64,000 bases of DNA from Bradyrhizobium sp. (GCF_004799445.1 NZ_SSNA01000099.1:1-64000); one strand, 5' to 3'. Positions 16,871 to 26,336 are shown, numbered from the stretch's first letter. Program-made: numbers and translations. The notes: a model not told the origin generated them from the letters alone.

Positions 16871-17353
16871 ATGACGCCCCTCGAACTCGACGAACATTTT
16901 CTGCGGCGCTCGTTCGATGTCGCCCGCCGCGCCATGACCCGCGGCAACCATCCGTTTGGCGCGATCCTGGTCGACCAGAACCGCAACGTTCTGATCGAGA
17001 CCGAAAACGGTTACATGCCGGCGCATGACGGAACCGGCCATGCCGAACGGTTGCTGGCGACGCAGGCCTGCACGACGCTTGGCGCGGACGTGCTGCGGAA
17101 TGCCACGCTGTATTCATCCGCCGAACCCTGCGCGATGTGCGCCGGCGCGATCTACTGGGCAGGCATTGGCCGCGTGGTCTACGGCTTGAGCGAACGTCGC
17201 CTGCGCGCCGTCACCGGCAATCACCCGGAGAACCCGACACTCGATCTGCCGTGCCGCGAAGTGTTCAGGCGCGGACAGCGCACGACCGAGGTCGTCGGGC
17301 CGCTGCTCGAGGACGAGGCGGCAGCACTGCACGCCGGCGTCTGGGACAAATAA
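16871..17353 (+). CDS. Nucleoside/guanine deaminase-like enzyme (CDA fold)
   Basis: A 160-residue zinc deaminase of the cytidine-deaminase fold. The active-site signature is complete: H57-A58-E59 (TGHAERLL) and P86-C87-A-M-C90 (EPCAMC). HPFGAILVD and a C-terminal DLPCREVF-type segment resemble B. subtilis-type guanine deaminase and related nucleoside deaminases rather than TadA. In this cluster, conversion of guanine to xanthine is the natural guess, feeding xanthine dehydrogenase; cytosine, adenosine or guanosine are alternatives. It stands between two BMP transporter operons and has only a weak ribosome site. Confidence 0.7.
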   Translation: MTPLELDEHFLRRSFDVARRAMTRGNHPFGAILVDQNRNVLIETENGYMPAHDGTGHAERLLATQACTTLGADVLRNATLYSSAEPCAMCAGAIYWAGIGRVVYGLSERRLRAVTGNHPENPTLDLPCREVFRRGQRTTEVVGPLLEDEAAALHAGVWDK

Positions 17354-17505
17354 GGCGTTTCCGAGAGCGAAGGTCCGATCCGCATTTGATGCGGGCGGGT
17401 TGCCGCGTCGTCTGGCGAAAACACGAAAACCGAGAGCCTCGGTCCGCCGGTTCGACCGCGACCTACAGGCTTGCGCCGCGGAGAATGTGTATCCTGGAAA
17501 CGAAA

Positions 17506-17534
17506 ATGGCGCCGCGAGTTCATCGCGGCGCCAT
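17506..17534. terminator. Terminator hairpin between deaminase and porin genes
   Basis: Perfect 12-bp stem (17506-17517 with 17523-17534, atggcgccgcga and complement) with loop gttca. On the minus strand it is followed by TTTTCGTTTCC, so it is a good intrinsic terminator for the porin gene; on the plus strand cgtttcttg gives weaker support for the deaminase. Confidence 0.75.
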
Positions 17535-17556
17535 CGTTTCTTGAATTATCAGGCAG

Positions 17557-18654
17557 TTAGAACTTTACGGTGACACCGGCATAAAGCGTCGATTCGGTGC
17601 AGCTGTTGGTGCTGACGCCATTCACGGTGCAGACGCCCGGAGCGGCATTGTGATCGAGGCCGAACTTGTTCTGCCAGTAGCGATAGGCAACCCAGGTGGT
17701 AACGAACTGGGAATACTTCGCACCCCAGATCGCCTTGCTGGCGTCGAAGGTCAGACGGATCGGCTCGCTGTTGATTTCGGTCTTGGTCGGGGTTCCCCCG
17801 CTGGCAAGACCGAGCGGCTGGTTCTGGTTTCCTTTCGGTCCGTAGAAGCCGGCACGGCCGCTGATGGCGAAATACTGCATTTCCGGCGGCAGGAAGTTGA
17901 GATCCATGTAGTAGTTGATTTCAACTGCCCAGGTGACGTTGAAGTTCGTACCACCGTCCACGCTGCAGGCACCGGGGACACCGAAGCCACCGCACTGCAG
18001 GAACGCATTGTGGTTGATTTCCTTGTAGGCCAAGGGCGCTACGTTGAAGTAACCCTTGTAAGGAAGATCGAAGGCGAACTGCAGACCAGCTTCGAAGGCG
18101 CGCTTGTTGGGTGCCAGATAGCTATTTTCCGTTTCGCCTTCAGCACCGACTTCGAACGAAATGTTATGCAGCGGCCCCATGGTGAAGGCCTTGGTATTGA
18201 ACAACTCGTTCCAGCCGAACGTGCTGCGGATCAGGCCGAAGAATTCGGTCGCGCCAGCGCAGCTCGCAGGAGTGTTGCCAAAACCAACGGGGTTCGTAAT
18301 CACGCCGGCATTCGTGCAAGGCCCAGCCGGATCGTTGTGGTCCGACTTGAACATATTGATGCCGAAGAAGTTGGTGCCGTAAGCCCACACGTCGAAATGG
18401 GTGAACGAATAGACCGACTTCGCGGTCTTGCCGTCGAAGCCACCGGTCGGCTTGGTGCTGAACGCACCGGGATCGGTACCCTGGAAGATGTAGGAGTAGG
18501 TGACCCGGTTATCGATCACCAAGAAGAAGGGCACGTCAGGAACCGGCTTTGCCTTGACCTTGTAGGGCAAATCCGCAGCGCTGGCGAAGCTCGCTGGAGC
18601 CAGAGTGGCAAATGACAGCAACGCCGCTGCAATTACTTGGTTACGATAGGACAT
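17557..18654 (-). CDS. Outer-membrane channel, Tsx-like
   Basis: A 365-residue outer-membrane beta-barrel protein. The signal peptide ends ASFASA-ADLPYK, and the C-terminus is LYAGVTVKF with the terminal aromatic residue expected for barrel assembly. HFDVWAYGTNFFGINMFKSD resembles the conserved strand of Tsx nucleoside channels (HFD..WGDNFFF). Alternating aromatic/hydrophobic strands run throughout, with long extracellular-type loops containing two Cys-bearing GACS/GPC segments. Lying between two BMP/nucleoside transporter operons, it probably lets nucleosides or nucleobases cross the outer membrane (inference). Start at 18654 has GGGGGT eight bases upstream. Confidence 0.7.
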   Translation of the reverse strand: MSYRNQVIAAALLSFATLAPASFASAADLPYKVKAKPVPDVPFFLVIDNRVTYSYIFQGTDPGAFSTKPTGGFDGKTAKSVYSFTHFDVWAYGTNFFGINMFKSDHNDPAGPCTNAGVITNPVGFGNTPASCAGATEFFGLIRSTFGWNELFNTKAFTMGPLHNISFEVGAEGETENSYLAPNKRAFEAGLQFAFDLPYKGYFNVAPLAYKEINHNAFLQCGGFGVPGACSVDGGTNFNVTWAVEINYYMDLNFLPPEMQYFAISGRAGFYGPKGNQNQPLGLASGGTPTKTEINSEPIRLTFDASKAIWGAKYSQFVTTWVAYRYWQNKFGLDHNAAPGVCTVNGVSTNSCTESTLYAGVTVKF

Positions 18655-19232
18655 ATTGGATTACCCCCAGAAGTTAACGATCGAATTGATCGAGGTCCTT
18701 GAGGTGACCTTTGCTCCGTTCGTTAATCCTGAGAAGCCTCAAGTTTTTCCAGCGCCTGCCGCAAGTTTCATCAGCAGGGCCAAGATCGTATGCACATCAG
18801 ACACTGCAGCCGTAGAACCTTGCCACCTATGGACGAGGAAGAGGCCTATGACCCACGGACGGATACCCCTGTTTATATTATATTTTTTGACTATCCCGCC
18901 GCCATGGGACGGCGGCAACCGCCGACCCAAGCAAGCCTCTCGCGGGCATCCCTGGTGACCCGACGGTGCCGCTCATGTTCGTGGCAGGCCGCGATGGCGG
19001 TTCCGATTTGGTTGGAAGCGTCACAATTTTGCAACAGTGATTTCGCCGGTTTCGGTCCGCAAAGCACGCAATGAGCCTCCAAGCCGGTGCCAGTCGGAAT
19101 GAAGGCGGGGGAGAGAATCATGGGGGGCGCCTGCCAAACAGTTGGGCAAACGCTGGCGCTTTTTCTCCACTTACGCTGAAGTCTAAACTAGCCCACTATT
19201 GAGGCAGCCGTCCCTCGCATGCGTGAAAATGA
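18655..19232. other. Divergent intergenic region, porin / nucleoside ABC operon
   Basis: About 580 bp between divergent genes. It must contain both promoters, but no consensus -24/-12 or clear -35/-10 pair stands out. An AT-rich block (gtttatattatattttttga, about 18870-18889) is next to a ccgccg/cggcgg inverted repeat near 18897-18916. Short open frames here lack homology. Confidence 0.4.
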
Positions 19233-20804
19233 ATGTTAGACCCGACGCCAACTGGCCCGCACTCGGGCGGAACGCCCCTGCTCCAGACGATCGGGCTGAC
19301 CAAGCGCTACGGCGATTTTCTCGCGAACGACTCGATCGATATCGAAATCTGGCCGCAGCAGATCCATGCTCTTCTCGGCGAGAATGGCGCGGGCAAATCG
19401 ACGCTGGTCAAGACCATCTACGGATTGATCCAGCCGAGCGACGGCGAGATGCGCTGGCAGGGCGAGAAGATGGTGCTGTCCGGGCCCTCGGAAGCGCGTG
19501 CGCGCGGCATCGGCATGGTGTTCCAGCATTTCTCGCTGTTCGACAATCTCACCGTCGCCGAGAACGTGGCGCTCGGCCTCGACGGCAAGGAATCCTTCAA
19601 GGACATGTCGGCGCGACTGGAGCAGGTGTCCAATGTCTACGGCCTTCCGCTCGACCCCAGGCGCGAGGTCTGGCAACTCTCGGTGGGTGAGCGCCAGCGC
19701 ATCGAGATCGTCCGGGCGCTGATGCAGAATCCGAAATTCCTGATCCTGGACGAGCCGACGGCGGTGCTGACCCCGCAGGAAGCCGATCAATTGTTCGTCG
19801 TGCTGCAGCGCCTGAAGGCCGAGGGCCGCGCGATCCTCTACATCAGCCACAAGCTGGAAGAGGTGAAACGGCTTTGCGATACCGCCACCATCCTGCGCGG
19901 CGGCAAGAAGGTCTCGACCTGCAACCCGCGAGCGGAGACGGCGGCCTCGTTGGCCCGAATGATGGTCGGCGCCGACATCAAGGAGGTCAAAGCAGCCGCG
20001 GGCCGGAAGACCACGGTGCCGCGCCTCGTCGTCAACGATCTCGGCATGGAGCCGGACGATCCCCATGGCGTCAAACTCCAGCATATTTCGCTCGAGTTGA
20101 AGGGTGGTGAAATCTTGGGCATCGCAGGCGTGGCCGGCAACGGACAGGATGAGCTTTTCGCGGCGCTTTCGGGTGAGCGACAATCCATGGACCCCGGCAC
20201 CGTGGTGATCGACGGCCAGGCGGCGGGACATCTTTCCATCACCCAGCGACGCAAGCTTGGCGCGGCCTTCGTGCCGGAAGAACGGCTCGGCCATGGCACG
20301 GCGCCACGGATGAAGCTTTCCGAAAACGCCCTGCTGACCGGCCATGCCGCCAGCGGCATGGTGCAGCGCGGCTTCATCAACACCGCCGCGACGCTCAAGA
20401 CGGTCGATCGCGCGACCGAAGCCTTCGACGTCCGCAAGGCCAAGCGCGATCCGGAGGCAGCGAGCCTGTCGGGCGGCAATCTGCAAAAGTTCGTCGTCGG
20501 CCGCGAAATCCTCCGCAACCCCGCCGTCCTCGTGGTGAACCAGCCGACCTGGGGCGTCGACGCGGGCGCAGCCGCGGTAATCCGCCAGGCCCTGCTCGAC
20601 CTCGCCGCGGGCGGCGCCGCCATCCTGGTGACGAGCCAGGACCTCGATGAGTTGATCGAAATCGCCGACCGCATAGCGGTGATGTTCCACGGCCGCCTTT
20701 CGGAACCTCTGGCGACCGCCGATGCCAGCCGCGAGAAGCTCGGCCTGTTGATGGGCGGCAGCAGTCTGGCGGAGAAGGAAACGGCTCATGCAGTTGGTGC
20801 TTGA
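19233..20804 (+). CDS. Nucleoside-type BMP ABC transporter ATPase
   Basis: A 523-residue ATPase with two ABC domains, of the YufO/NupO type. Domain 1: Walker [21 protein letters not shown], Walker [14 protein letters not shown]. Domain 2: degenerate GVAGNGQDE, LSGGNLQKFVVGRE and VLVVNQPTWGVD without the usual acid pair, as expected for this subfamily. First gene of a four-gene operon (ATPase, two permeases, binding protein). The following permease starts 17 bp before its stop. The start ATG has a poor ribosome site. Confidence 0.88.
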   Translation: MLDPTPTGPHSGGTPLLQTIGLTKRYGDFLANDSIDIEIWPQQIHALLGENGAGKSTLVKTIYGLIQPSDGEMRWQGEKMVLSGPSEARARGIGMVFQHFSLFDNLTVAENVALGLDGKESFKDMSARLEQVSNVYGLPLDPRREVWQLSVGERQRIEIVRALMQNPKFLILDEPTAVLTPQEADQLFVVLQRLKAEGRAILYISHKLEEVKRLCDTATILRGGKKVSTCNPRAETAASLARMMVGADIKEVKAAAGRKTTVPRLVVNDLGMEPDDPHGVKLQHISLELKGGEILGIAGVAGNGQDELFAALSGERQSMDPGTVVIDGQAAGHLSITQRRKLGAAFVPEERLGHGTAPRMKLSENALLTGHAASGMVQRGFINTAATLKTVDRATEAFDVRKAKRDPEAASLSGGNLQKFVVGREILRNPAVLVVNQPTWGVDAGAAAVIRQALLDLAAGGAAILVTSQDLDELIEIADRIAVMFHGRLSEPLATADASREKLGLLMGGSSLAEKETAHAVGA

Positions 20805-21879
20805 AAAGCGGGCCGAGCGATCCAACATCATCGCCCTCGTTTCGCCGCTGATCGCGATCGGATTGACGATCGTGACCATGAGCATCCTGTTTGCCATTCT
20901 TGGCAAGAATCCGATTTCAGCGCTTGGCGTCTACTTCATCGATCCCCTGACCGACAGCTATTCGCTGCAGGAGATCGCCGTGAAGGCGGCGCCGCTGGTC
21001 ATGATCGCCATCGGACTGTCGCTCTGCTATCTCGCCAATGTCTGGAATATCGGCGCCGAAGGACAGTTTCTGATCGGCGCAGTCGCCGGCAGCTGGCTCG
21101 CGGTTGAAACCCATGGCACCGATGCCGGGCCGTGGGTCTTACCCGCCATGTTGCTGCTGGCAGCCGCGGGGGGTGCGCTATACGCGCTGATTCCCGCGAT
21201 CTGCAGGGTCCGGTTCGGCGCCAGCGAGATCTTGACCAGTCTGATGCTGGTCTATGTCGCGGACCTCTTTCTCGATTACCTGGTGCGCGGTCCGTGGCGC
21301 GATCCGGCCGGATTCAACTTTCCAACCACGGCGGAGTTCGATCCCGTCGCCACCATGCCGATCCTGATCCAGGGTGGTCGCCTACACCTTGGCGCGATCA
21401 TCGCGCTCGTGGTCGTGGCCGCTGCGGCGGTGCTGCTCGGCCGCACCATCAAGGGCTTTGAAATCCGCGTTGTCGGGGCGGCGCCGCGCGCGGCGCGCTT
21501 CGGCGGTTTCAACTCCAATCAGCTGGTCCTCCTCACCTTCGCGATCTCAGGCGCGCTGGCCGGACTTGCCGGAATCATCGAGGTTGCCGGACCCGTCGGG
21601 CACCTTCAGCCGGGCTTTTCACCCGGTTACGGCTTTACCGCGATCATCGTCGCATTCCTCGGGCGGCTGAACCCAGTTGGAATATTAATTGCAGGTCTTT
21701 TTCTCGCATTGACCTTCATTGGCGGCGAACAGGCCCAGATCGCGATGAAAATACCCCTGGATGTCACAAAGGTCTTCCAAGGCATCCTGCTGTTCTACGT
21801 GCTCGCCTGCGACTCGCTCATTCTCTACCGGTTCAGGCTTATTTTCCCTTCGCGGCAGGTGCACCGTGGAACTGCTTGA
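20788..21879 (+). CDS. Nucleoside-type BMP ABC transporter permease 1
   Basis: A 363-residue membrane permease (COG4603) with about ten hydrophobic stretches and the coupling segment VVGAAPRAARFGGFNSNQLV. LCYLANVWNIGAEGQFLIG near residues 79-97 is the typical family block. It overlaps the ATPase gene by 17 bp and the second permease gene by 14 bp, so all three are probably co-translated. Confidence 0.87.
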   Translation: MQLVLEKRAERSNIIALVSPLIAIGLTIVTMSILFAILGKNPISALGVYFIDPLTDSYSLQEIAVKAAPLVMIAIGLSLCYLANVWNIGAEGQFLIGAVAGSWLAVETHGTDAGPWVLPAMLLLAAAGGALYALIPAICRVRFGASEILTSLMLVYVADLFLDYLVRGPWRDPAGFNFPTTAEFDPVATMPILIQGGRLHLGAIIALVVVAAAAVLLGRTIKGFEIRVVGAAPRAARFGGFNSNQLVLLTFAISGALAGLAGIIEVAGPVGHLQPGFSPGYGFTAIIVAFLGRLNPVGILIAGLFLALTFIGGEQAQIAMKIPLDVTKVFQGILLFYVLACDSLILYRFRLIFPSRQVHRGTA

Positions 21880-22783
21880 AGCGATCATCCTGTCGGTGCT
21901 CGCGGCATCGACGCCGCTGTTGCTTGCGGCCACCGGCGAACTCGTTACCGAACGCTCCGGCGTGCTCAACCTCGGCGTCGAGGGCATGATGATCGTGGGA
22001 GCGGCGTGCGGATTCGGCGGCGCCTGGCTCAGCGGTTCCACCACCGTGGGCGCCATCTGCGGGATCGCCGCGGGCACCTTGCTGTCGCTGATTTTTGCCT
22101 TGATGACGCTTGGCCTCGCCGTCAATCAGGTCGCCACCGGCCTTGCGCTCACCATCCTCGGTGTCGGACTTTCCGGCTTGATCGGCGCCGGCTTCGTGGG
22201 CGAGCGAATTACCCCGGCGCCGCATCTCCATATTCCAGGCCTCACCGACATTCCGCTGGTGGGGCGTATCCTGTTCGGCGAGGACGCTTTCGTTTATTTG
22301 TCGCTTGCGCTGGTGATCGGCGTCTGGCTGTTTCTCTATCGCACGCGCGCGGGGCTGGTGCTGCGGGCCGCCGGCGACAATCACGTCTCGGCTCATGCGC
22401 TGGGTTATCCCGTGCTTCGGATACGCCTGTTCGCCGTGATGTTCGGCGGCGCGTGCGCGGGGCTCGGCGGAGCCTATTTGCCGTTGGCCTATACGCCATT
22501 CTTCATCCCGGGCATGACCGCGGGCCGCGGCTGGATCGCGCTGGCGCTCGTGGTGTTCGCGTCATGGCGGCCGGGGCGGCTGGTGATCGGCGCTTATTTG
22601 TTCGGCGCGGTCACAATCCTTCAATTACACGCGCAAGCCTTTAGTCTTGGCATACCCTCGCAATTCATGTCGGCGTTGCCTTACCTTGCGACCGTCATCG
22701 TCCTTGTTCTGATTTCGCGCGCGCGAACCGGCGGCTCGACCGCGCCCGCGGCCCTGGGAACCGTATTCGTGCCGGATCGATAA
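21866..22783 (+). CDS. Nucleoside-type BMP ABC transporter permease 2
   Basis: A 305-residue permease (COG1079). The GELVTERSGVLNLGVEGMMI signature is at about residues 20-40, and GDNHVSAHALGYPV is the coupling loop. The GTG at 21866 is chosen because homology begins exactly at VELLEAIILSVLAA and AGG lies eight bases upstream; earlier codons in frame are overlap with permease 1. It works with permease 1 and the ATPase at 19233. Confidence 0.85.
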   Translation: MELLEAIILSVLAASTPLLLAATGELVTERSGVLNLGVEGMMIVGAACGFGGAWLSGSTTVGAICGIAAGTLLSLIFALMTLGLAVNQVATGLALTILGVGLSGLIGAGFVGERITPAPHLHIPGLTDIPLVGRILFGEDAFVYLSLALVIGVWLFLYRTRAGLVLRAAGDNHVSAHALGYPVLRIRLFAVMFGGACAGLGGAYLPLAYTPFFIPGMTAGRGWIALALVVFASWRPGRLVIGAYLFGAVTILQLHAQAFSLGIPSQFMSALPYLATVIVLVLISRARTGGSTAPAALGTVFVPDR

Positions 22784-22859
22784 ATAACCGAGGCGCGTGC
22801 GATGGGGCGCGCGCGCAGCGGGACAGTCAGTCCACCCCTTAAGTAGTCAGGAGAAACCC

Positions 22860-23939
22860 ATGAGAAAAATTCTCATCGCGGCGACAGCAGTCATGATCGC
22901 TGCTGCAGCAAGCCTGTCCGGCGCCTCCGCCGCAGACAAGCTCAAAGTAGGCTTCATTTATCTCGGCCCAGTGGGAGATTTCGGCTGGACCTACCAGCAT
23001 GAAGTTGCACGCCAGGCGCTGGTCAAGGAATTCGGTGACAAGATCGAGACTACCTATCTCGAGAACGTCAGCGAGGGTCCGGATGCCGAACGTTCGATCG
23101 AACAGCTGGTTCGCGCCGGCAACAAGCTGATCTTCACGACCTCGTTCGGATACATGGATCCGACGCTGAAGGTGGCGAAGAAATATCCCGACGTGCATTT
23201 CGAGCACGCCACCGGCTTCAAGAGCGACAAGAACATGGGCATCTACAATGGCCGGTTCTACGAGGGCCGCTACATCCAGGGCATCATCGCCGGCAAGATG
23301 TCGAAGGCCGGCGTGCTCGGCTACATCGCGTCGTTCCCGATTCCGGAAGTCATCATGGGCATCAACGCCACGATACTCGGCGCGCAGACGGTCAATCCCA
23401 ACATCAAGGTCAAGATCATCTGGGCGAACACGTGGTTCGATCCTGGCAAGGAAGCCGACGCCGCCAAGGCGCTGCTCGATCAGGGCGCCGACGTGATCAT
23501 GCAGCACACCGACTCACCGGCGGCGATGCAGATCGCCTCCGAGCGCGGCAAGCTGGCGTTCGGCCAGGACTCCGAAATGATCAAGTTCGGCCCGAAGACG
23601 CAGTTGACGTCGATCATCGACAACTGGGCGCCGTATTACATCGACCGGGTCAAGGCCGAACTCGACGGCAAGTGGACCACGGATAACGTCTGGGGCGGGC
23701 TGAAATCGAAAATGGTCGTGATGGCGCCCTACACCAACATGCCCGACGATGTGAAGAAGATGGCGATGGACACCGAAGCCGCCATCATCGCCGGCAAGCT
23801 GTTCCCGTTCAAATGTCCGATCGTGGACCAGACCGGCAAGACCGTTGAGTGCAAGGGCGGCGACCATCTCGACGACGGCCAGGTGCTCGGCATGAACTTC
23901 TACGTCAAAGGCATCGACGACAAGATCCCCGGCAAGTAA
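22860..23939 (+). CDS. Nucleoside-type BMP substrate-binding protein
   Basis: A 359-residue periplasmic binding protein of the Bmp/PnrA family. A Sec signal peptide ends GASA-AD; FIYLGPVGDFGWTYQHEV near residue 32, TTSFGYMDPT and FEHATG are diagnostic. Compared with the BMP protein at 11200, the pocket segment has DFGW rather than DYGY, arguing for a different ligand. AGGAG lies seven bases before the ATG. It is the last gene of its operon, 76 bp after permease 2, and is followed by a strong terminator. Purine nucleosides are the likely cargo given the surrounding purine-degradation genes. Confidence 0.88.
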   Translation: MRKILIAATAVMIAAAASLSGASAADKLKVGFIYLGPVGDFGWTYQHEVARQALVKEFGDKIETTYLENVSEGPDAERSIEQLVRAGNKLIFTTSFGYMDPTLKVAKKYPDVHFEHATGFKSDKNMGIYNGRFYEGRYIQGIIAGKMSKAGVLGYIASFPIPEVIMGINATILGAQTVNPNIKVKIIWANTWFDPGKEADAAKALLDQGADVIMQHTDSPAAMQIASERGKLAFGQDSEMIKFGPKTQLTSIIDNWAPYYIDRVKAELDGKWTTDNVWGGLKSKMVVMAPYTNMPDDVKKMAMDTEAAIIAGKLFPFKCPIVDQTGKTVECKGGDHLDDGQVLGMNFYVKGIDDKIPGK

Positions 23940-23963
23940 GGCCGGGCATCTTGCGAGATTTCC

Positions 23964-23994
23964 GGGTCCGGGCGGCAACGCCCGGACCCTTTTT
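23964..23994 (+). terminator. Rho-independent terminator of the nucleoside ABC operon
   Basis: gggtccgggcg (23964-23974) pairs perfectly with cgcccggaccc (23979-23989) around a gcaa tetraloop and is followed by five T residues. It lies 25 bp after the binding-protein stop codon. Confidence 0.88.
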
Positions 23995-24012
23995 CATTGC
24001 AGCGAATGGATG

Positions 24013-25362
24013 TTACCCGACCTGCATCGCGTACGCGGCGGCGCTGTGGCGGCGGATCAGATCGGGCACGTCGAGCCCGGGGATGGCGCCATCCGACACC
24101 ACCCATTTGCCGCCGACCATCACCCGGTCCGCGCGATGGGCGCCGCACAGGACCAGCGCTGCCAGCGGGTCGCCGTGGCCGGAAAAACGCAGCTCGTCGA
24201 GCTTGAACAGCGCCAGATCCGCGGCCTTGCCCACCGCGATGTCGCCGAGCTCCGGGCGTCCAACGCACGCCGCCGATCCCCTGGTGGCCCAGCGGAGCGC
24301 GTCCTTGTGGCTGACGCGCCCGACGCCGTAGCGCGCCCGCTGCAGCAGGAACGCGGCGCGGACTTCCTGCATCAGGTTGGACTCATCGTTTGAGGCCGAG
24401 CCATCGACGCCAAGACCGATCGCAACCCCCGCCTCCTCCATCTCGCAAACCGGACAACATCCGGATGCCAGAACCTGGTTGCTGCAGGCGCAATGGCTGA
24501 TCGCGGTTCCCGCCTTCCCCAACCGCTTCATTTCCGGAGCATTGAAATGAATGCCATGAGCCAGCCATGTTCGCGCGTTCAGCCAGCCGCATTGCTCCAG
24601 ATAGTCAAGCGGCCGGCAGCCATGCATCTGCTCGCAGAATTTGTTCTCGTCTTCGGTCTCCGCCAGATGGGTATGCAGGCGGACGTCGAGCCGGTCGGCC
24701 AGATCAGCGGTCGCGCGCATCAGCGACGTCGTCACCGAAAACGGCGAGCACGGCGCCAGCGCGATCTGCACCATCGCGTCCTCGCCGCGCTGATGATGCC
24801 TTGCCACCACGCGCTCGCTGTCGGCGAGGATGGTATCCTCGTCCTGCACCACGTTATCCGGCGGCAATCCGCCGTCGCGCTGCGACCTGTTCATCGAGCC
24901 CCGGGTCAGCAGCACGCGCAACCTGAGCCGCCTTGCGACCGCGACCTCGATATCGACGGCGTCCTCTAGTCCGGCCGGAAAAACATAATGATGGTCGGTC
25001 GTCGTGGTGCAGCCCGACAGCAACAGCTCCGACATCGCCACGGTGACGCCGAGATCGAGCGCTTGCGGCGTCAGCCGGGCCCACACCGGATAAAGCGCCT
25101 GCAGCCATGGAAACAATTCGCGATCGAGCGCCGCCGGCAGCGCGCGGGTCAGCGTCTGGTAGAAATGGTGATGGGTGTTGATCAGCCCGGGCAGCACCAC
25201 ATGGTCGCCCGCCTCAAAGAACGCCGCCGAGGTCTTCGGCTGGCCGCCCCTCGGCACCAGTTCCGCGATCTTGCCGTTCTGCACGACTATGCCGCGCTCG
25301 GCGCCATCGGCGAGGATGGCCAGCGGATCCTTGATCCAAATCGCCCGCTTTGGCTCCAACAT
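24013..25362 (-). CDS. 8-oxoguanine deaminase (amidohydrolase superfamily)
   Basis: A 449-residue ATZ/TRZ-type metal-dependent deaminase. Metal ligands are visible as H64 and H66 in NTHHHFYQ, then HTHLAETEDEN, LAHGIHF and GVDGSASND. This last combination, together with the CEQMHGCRPLDYLE segment, fits bacterial 8-oxoguanine deaminases, which turn 8-oxoguanine into urate and ammonia; isoguanine and guanine are possible secondary substrates. Urate would enter the PuuD pathway encoded nearby. Start at 25362 is chosen for AGAAGG eight bases upstream. It is divergent from the xanthine dehydrogenase genes, sharing an intergenic region with paired sigma-54-like motifs. Confidence 0.8.
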   Translation of the reverse strand: MLEPKRAIWIKDPLAILADGAERGIVVQNGKIAELVPRGGQPKTSAAFFEAGDHVVLPGLINTHHHFYQTLTRALPAALDRELFPWLQALYPVWARLTPQALDLGVTVAMSELLLSGCTTTTDHHYVFPAGLEDAVDIEVAVARRLRLRVLLTRGSMNRSQRDGGLPPDNVVQDEDTILADSERVVARHHQRGEDAMVQIALAPCSPFSVTTSLMRATADLADRLDVRLHTHLAETEDENKFCEQMHGCRPLDYLEQCGWLNARTWLAHGIHFNAPEMKRLGKAGTAISHCACSNQVLASGCCPVCEMEEAGVAIGLGVDGSASNDESNLMQEVRAAFLLQRARYGVGRVSHKDALRWATRGSAACVGRPELGDIAVGKAADLALFKLDELRFSGHGDPLAALVLCGAHRADRVMVGGKWVVSDGAIPGLDVPDLIRRHSAAAYAMQVG

Positions 25363-25416
25363 CCCCACGCCTTCTCTCTCTGATCCCAATAGTGAAGCGG
25401 CCAGCCGCGATGTTCC

Positions 25417-25466
25417 TGCAATTCAAAGACCAGCTCGCCGGTGGAAGAGTTGGCTTCGGTCTTGCA
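25417..25466. promoter_or_regulatory. Divergent pair of sigma-54-like promoters (8-oxoguanine deaminase / xanthine dehydrogenase)
   Basis: Plus strand 25451-25466 reads TGGCTTCGGTCTTGCA (TGGC and TTGCA with exact 16-bp geometry), 46 bp before the ATG at 25513. Minus strand 25417-25432 reads TGGTCTTTGAATTGCA, keeping the GG and GC dinucleotides at correct spacing, 55 bp before the ATG at 25362. The plus-strand site is better. Both are predictions from pattern only. Confidence 0.45.
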
Positions 25467-25512
25467 GGACTCTTACAGAAAGATGCATCTCGTTGAAAGC
25501 GCTAGCCTATCC

Positions 25513-26334
25513 ATGGATCTGAACACCATCAAAGAAGTGGCTCACCCGCGACAGCGCGAGCAGCTGCCCGTTTGGACGGCAGGCGATGCTTGGCTCGCGG
25601 GCGGGACCTGGCTGTTCTCGGAACCCCAGGTCCACCTGACACGGCTGATCGATCTTGCCGATTTCAAATGGCCGGCGCTGACGATCTCCGACACCGGCTT
25701 GACGATCGCGGCGACCTGCACGGTCGCGCAACTTGATGCGCTGGCCTGCCCGCCGGAATGGCTCGCAGCACCCCTGATCAATCAATGCTGCCGCGCGTTT
25801 CTGGCTTCCTTCAAGATATGGAAGACCGCCACCGTCGGCGGCAACCTCTGCATGTCGTTGCCGGCCGGCCCGATGATTTCGCTGACGGCGGCGCTCGACG
25901 GCGTCTGCACGGTCTGGACGGCCGGAGGTGGCGAACAACGCGCCAGCGTCGTCGACTTCGTCACGGGCAATCAGCGCAACGTGCTTGCGCGGGGCGACCT
26001 GCTGCGACAGATCGCAATTCCACTCGCGGCGCTGCAGCGGCGCACCGCGTTTCGCCAGATATCGCTGACGCCGGTCGGACGTTCCGCGGCGCTATTGATC
26101 GGCAGCATCGGCGGCGAAGGCGCCTTGACGCTGACCGTGACGGCATCGACGGTGCGGCCGGTGCAGCTTTCGTTTTCGAAAATCCCCGGTGCCGGTGAAT
26201 TGCGCGAGGCGCTGCGCCACCGCATTGCCGACGGTCTCTATCATGACGATGTGCATGGCAAGCCGGCCTGGCGCAAGCACATGACGCTGCGCCTGGCCGA
26301 GGAAATCCGCGCCGAACTGCAGGGCCTGGTATAG
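25513..26334 (+). CDS. Xanthine dehydrogenase FAD-binding subunit
   Basis: A 273-residue FAD-binding (CoxM/XdhA middle-domain) protein. LAGGTWLFSEPQ near residues 28-39 and TATVGGNLCMSLPAGP near residues 110-125 correspond to the two FAD pyrophosphate-contact loops of the family. It passes electrons from the iron-sulfur clusters of the partner encoded 2 bp downstream to an acceptor such as NAD. The start at 25513 (MDLNTIKE) is preferred because homology begins there; an ATG at 25483 would place the start almost on the predicted transcription start. Confidence 0.78.
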   Translation: MDLNTIKEVAHPRQREQLPVWTAGDAWLAGGTWLFSEPQVHLTRLIDLADFKWPALTISDTGLTIAATCTVAQLDALACPPEWLAAPLINQCCRAFLASFKIWKTATVGGNLCMSLPAGPMISLTAALDGVCTVWTAGGGEQRASVVDFVTGNQRNVLARGDLLRQIAIPLAALQRRTAFRQISLTPVGRSAALLIGSIGGEGALTLTVTASTVRPVQLSFSKIPGAGELREALRHRIADGLYHDDVHGKPAWRKHMTLRLAEEIRAELQGLV

Positions 26335-26336
26335 CC

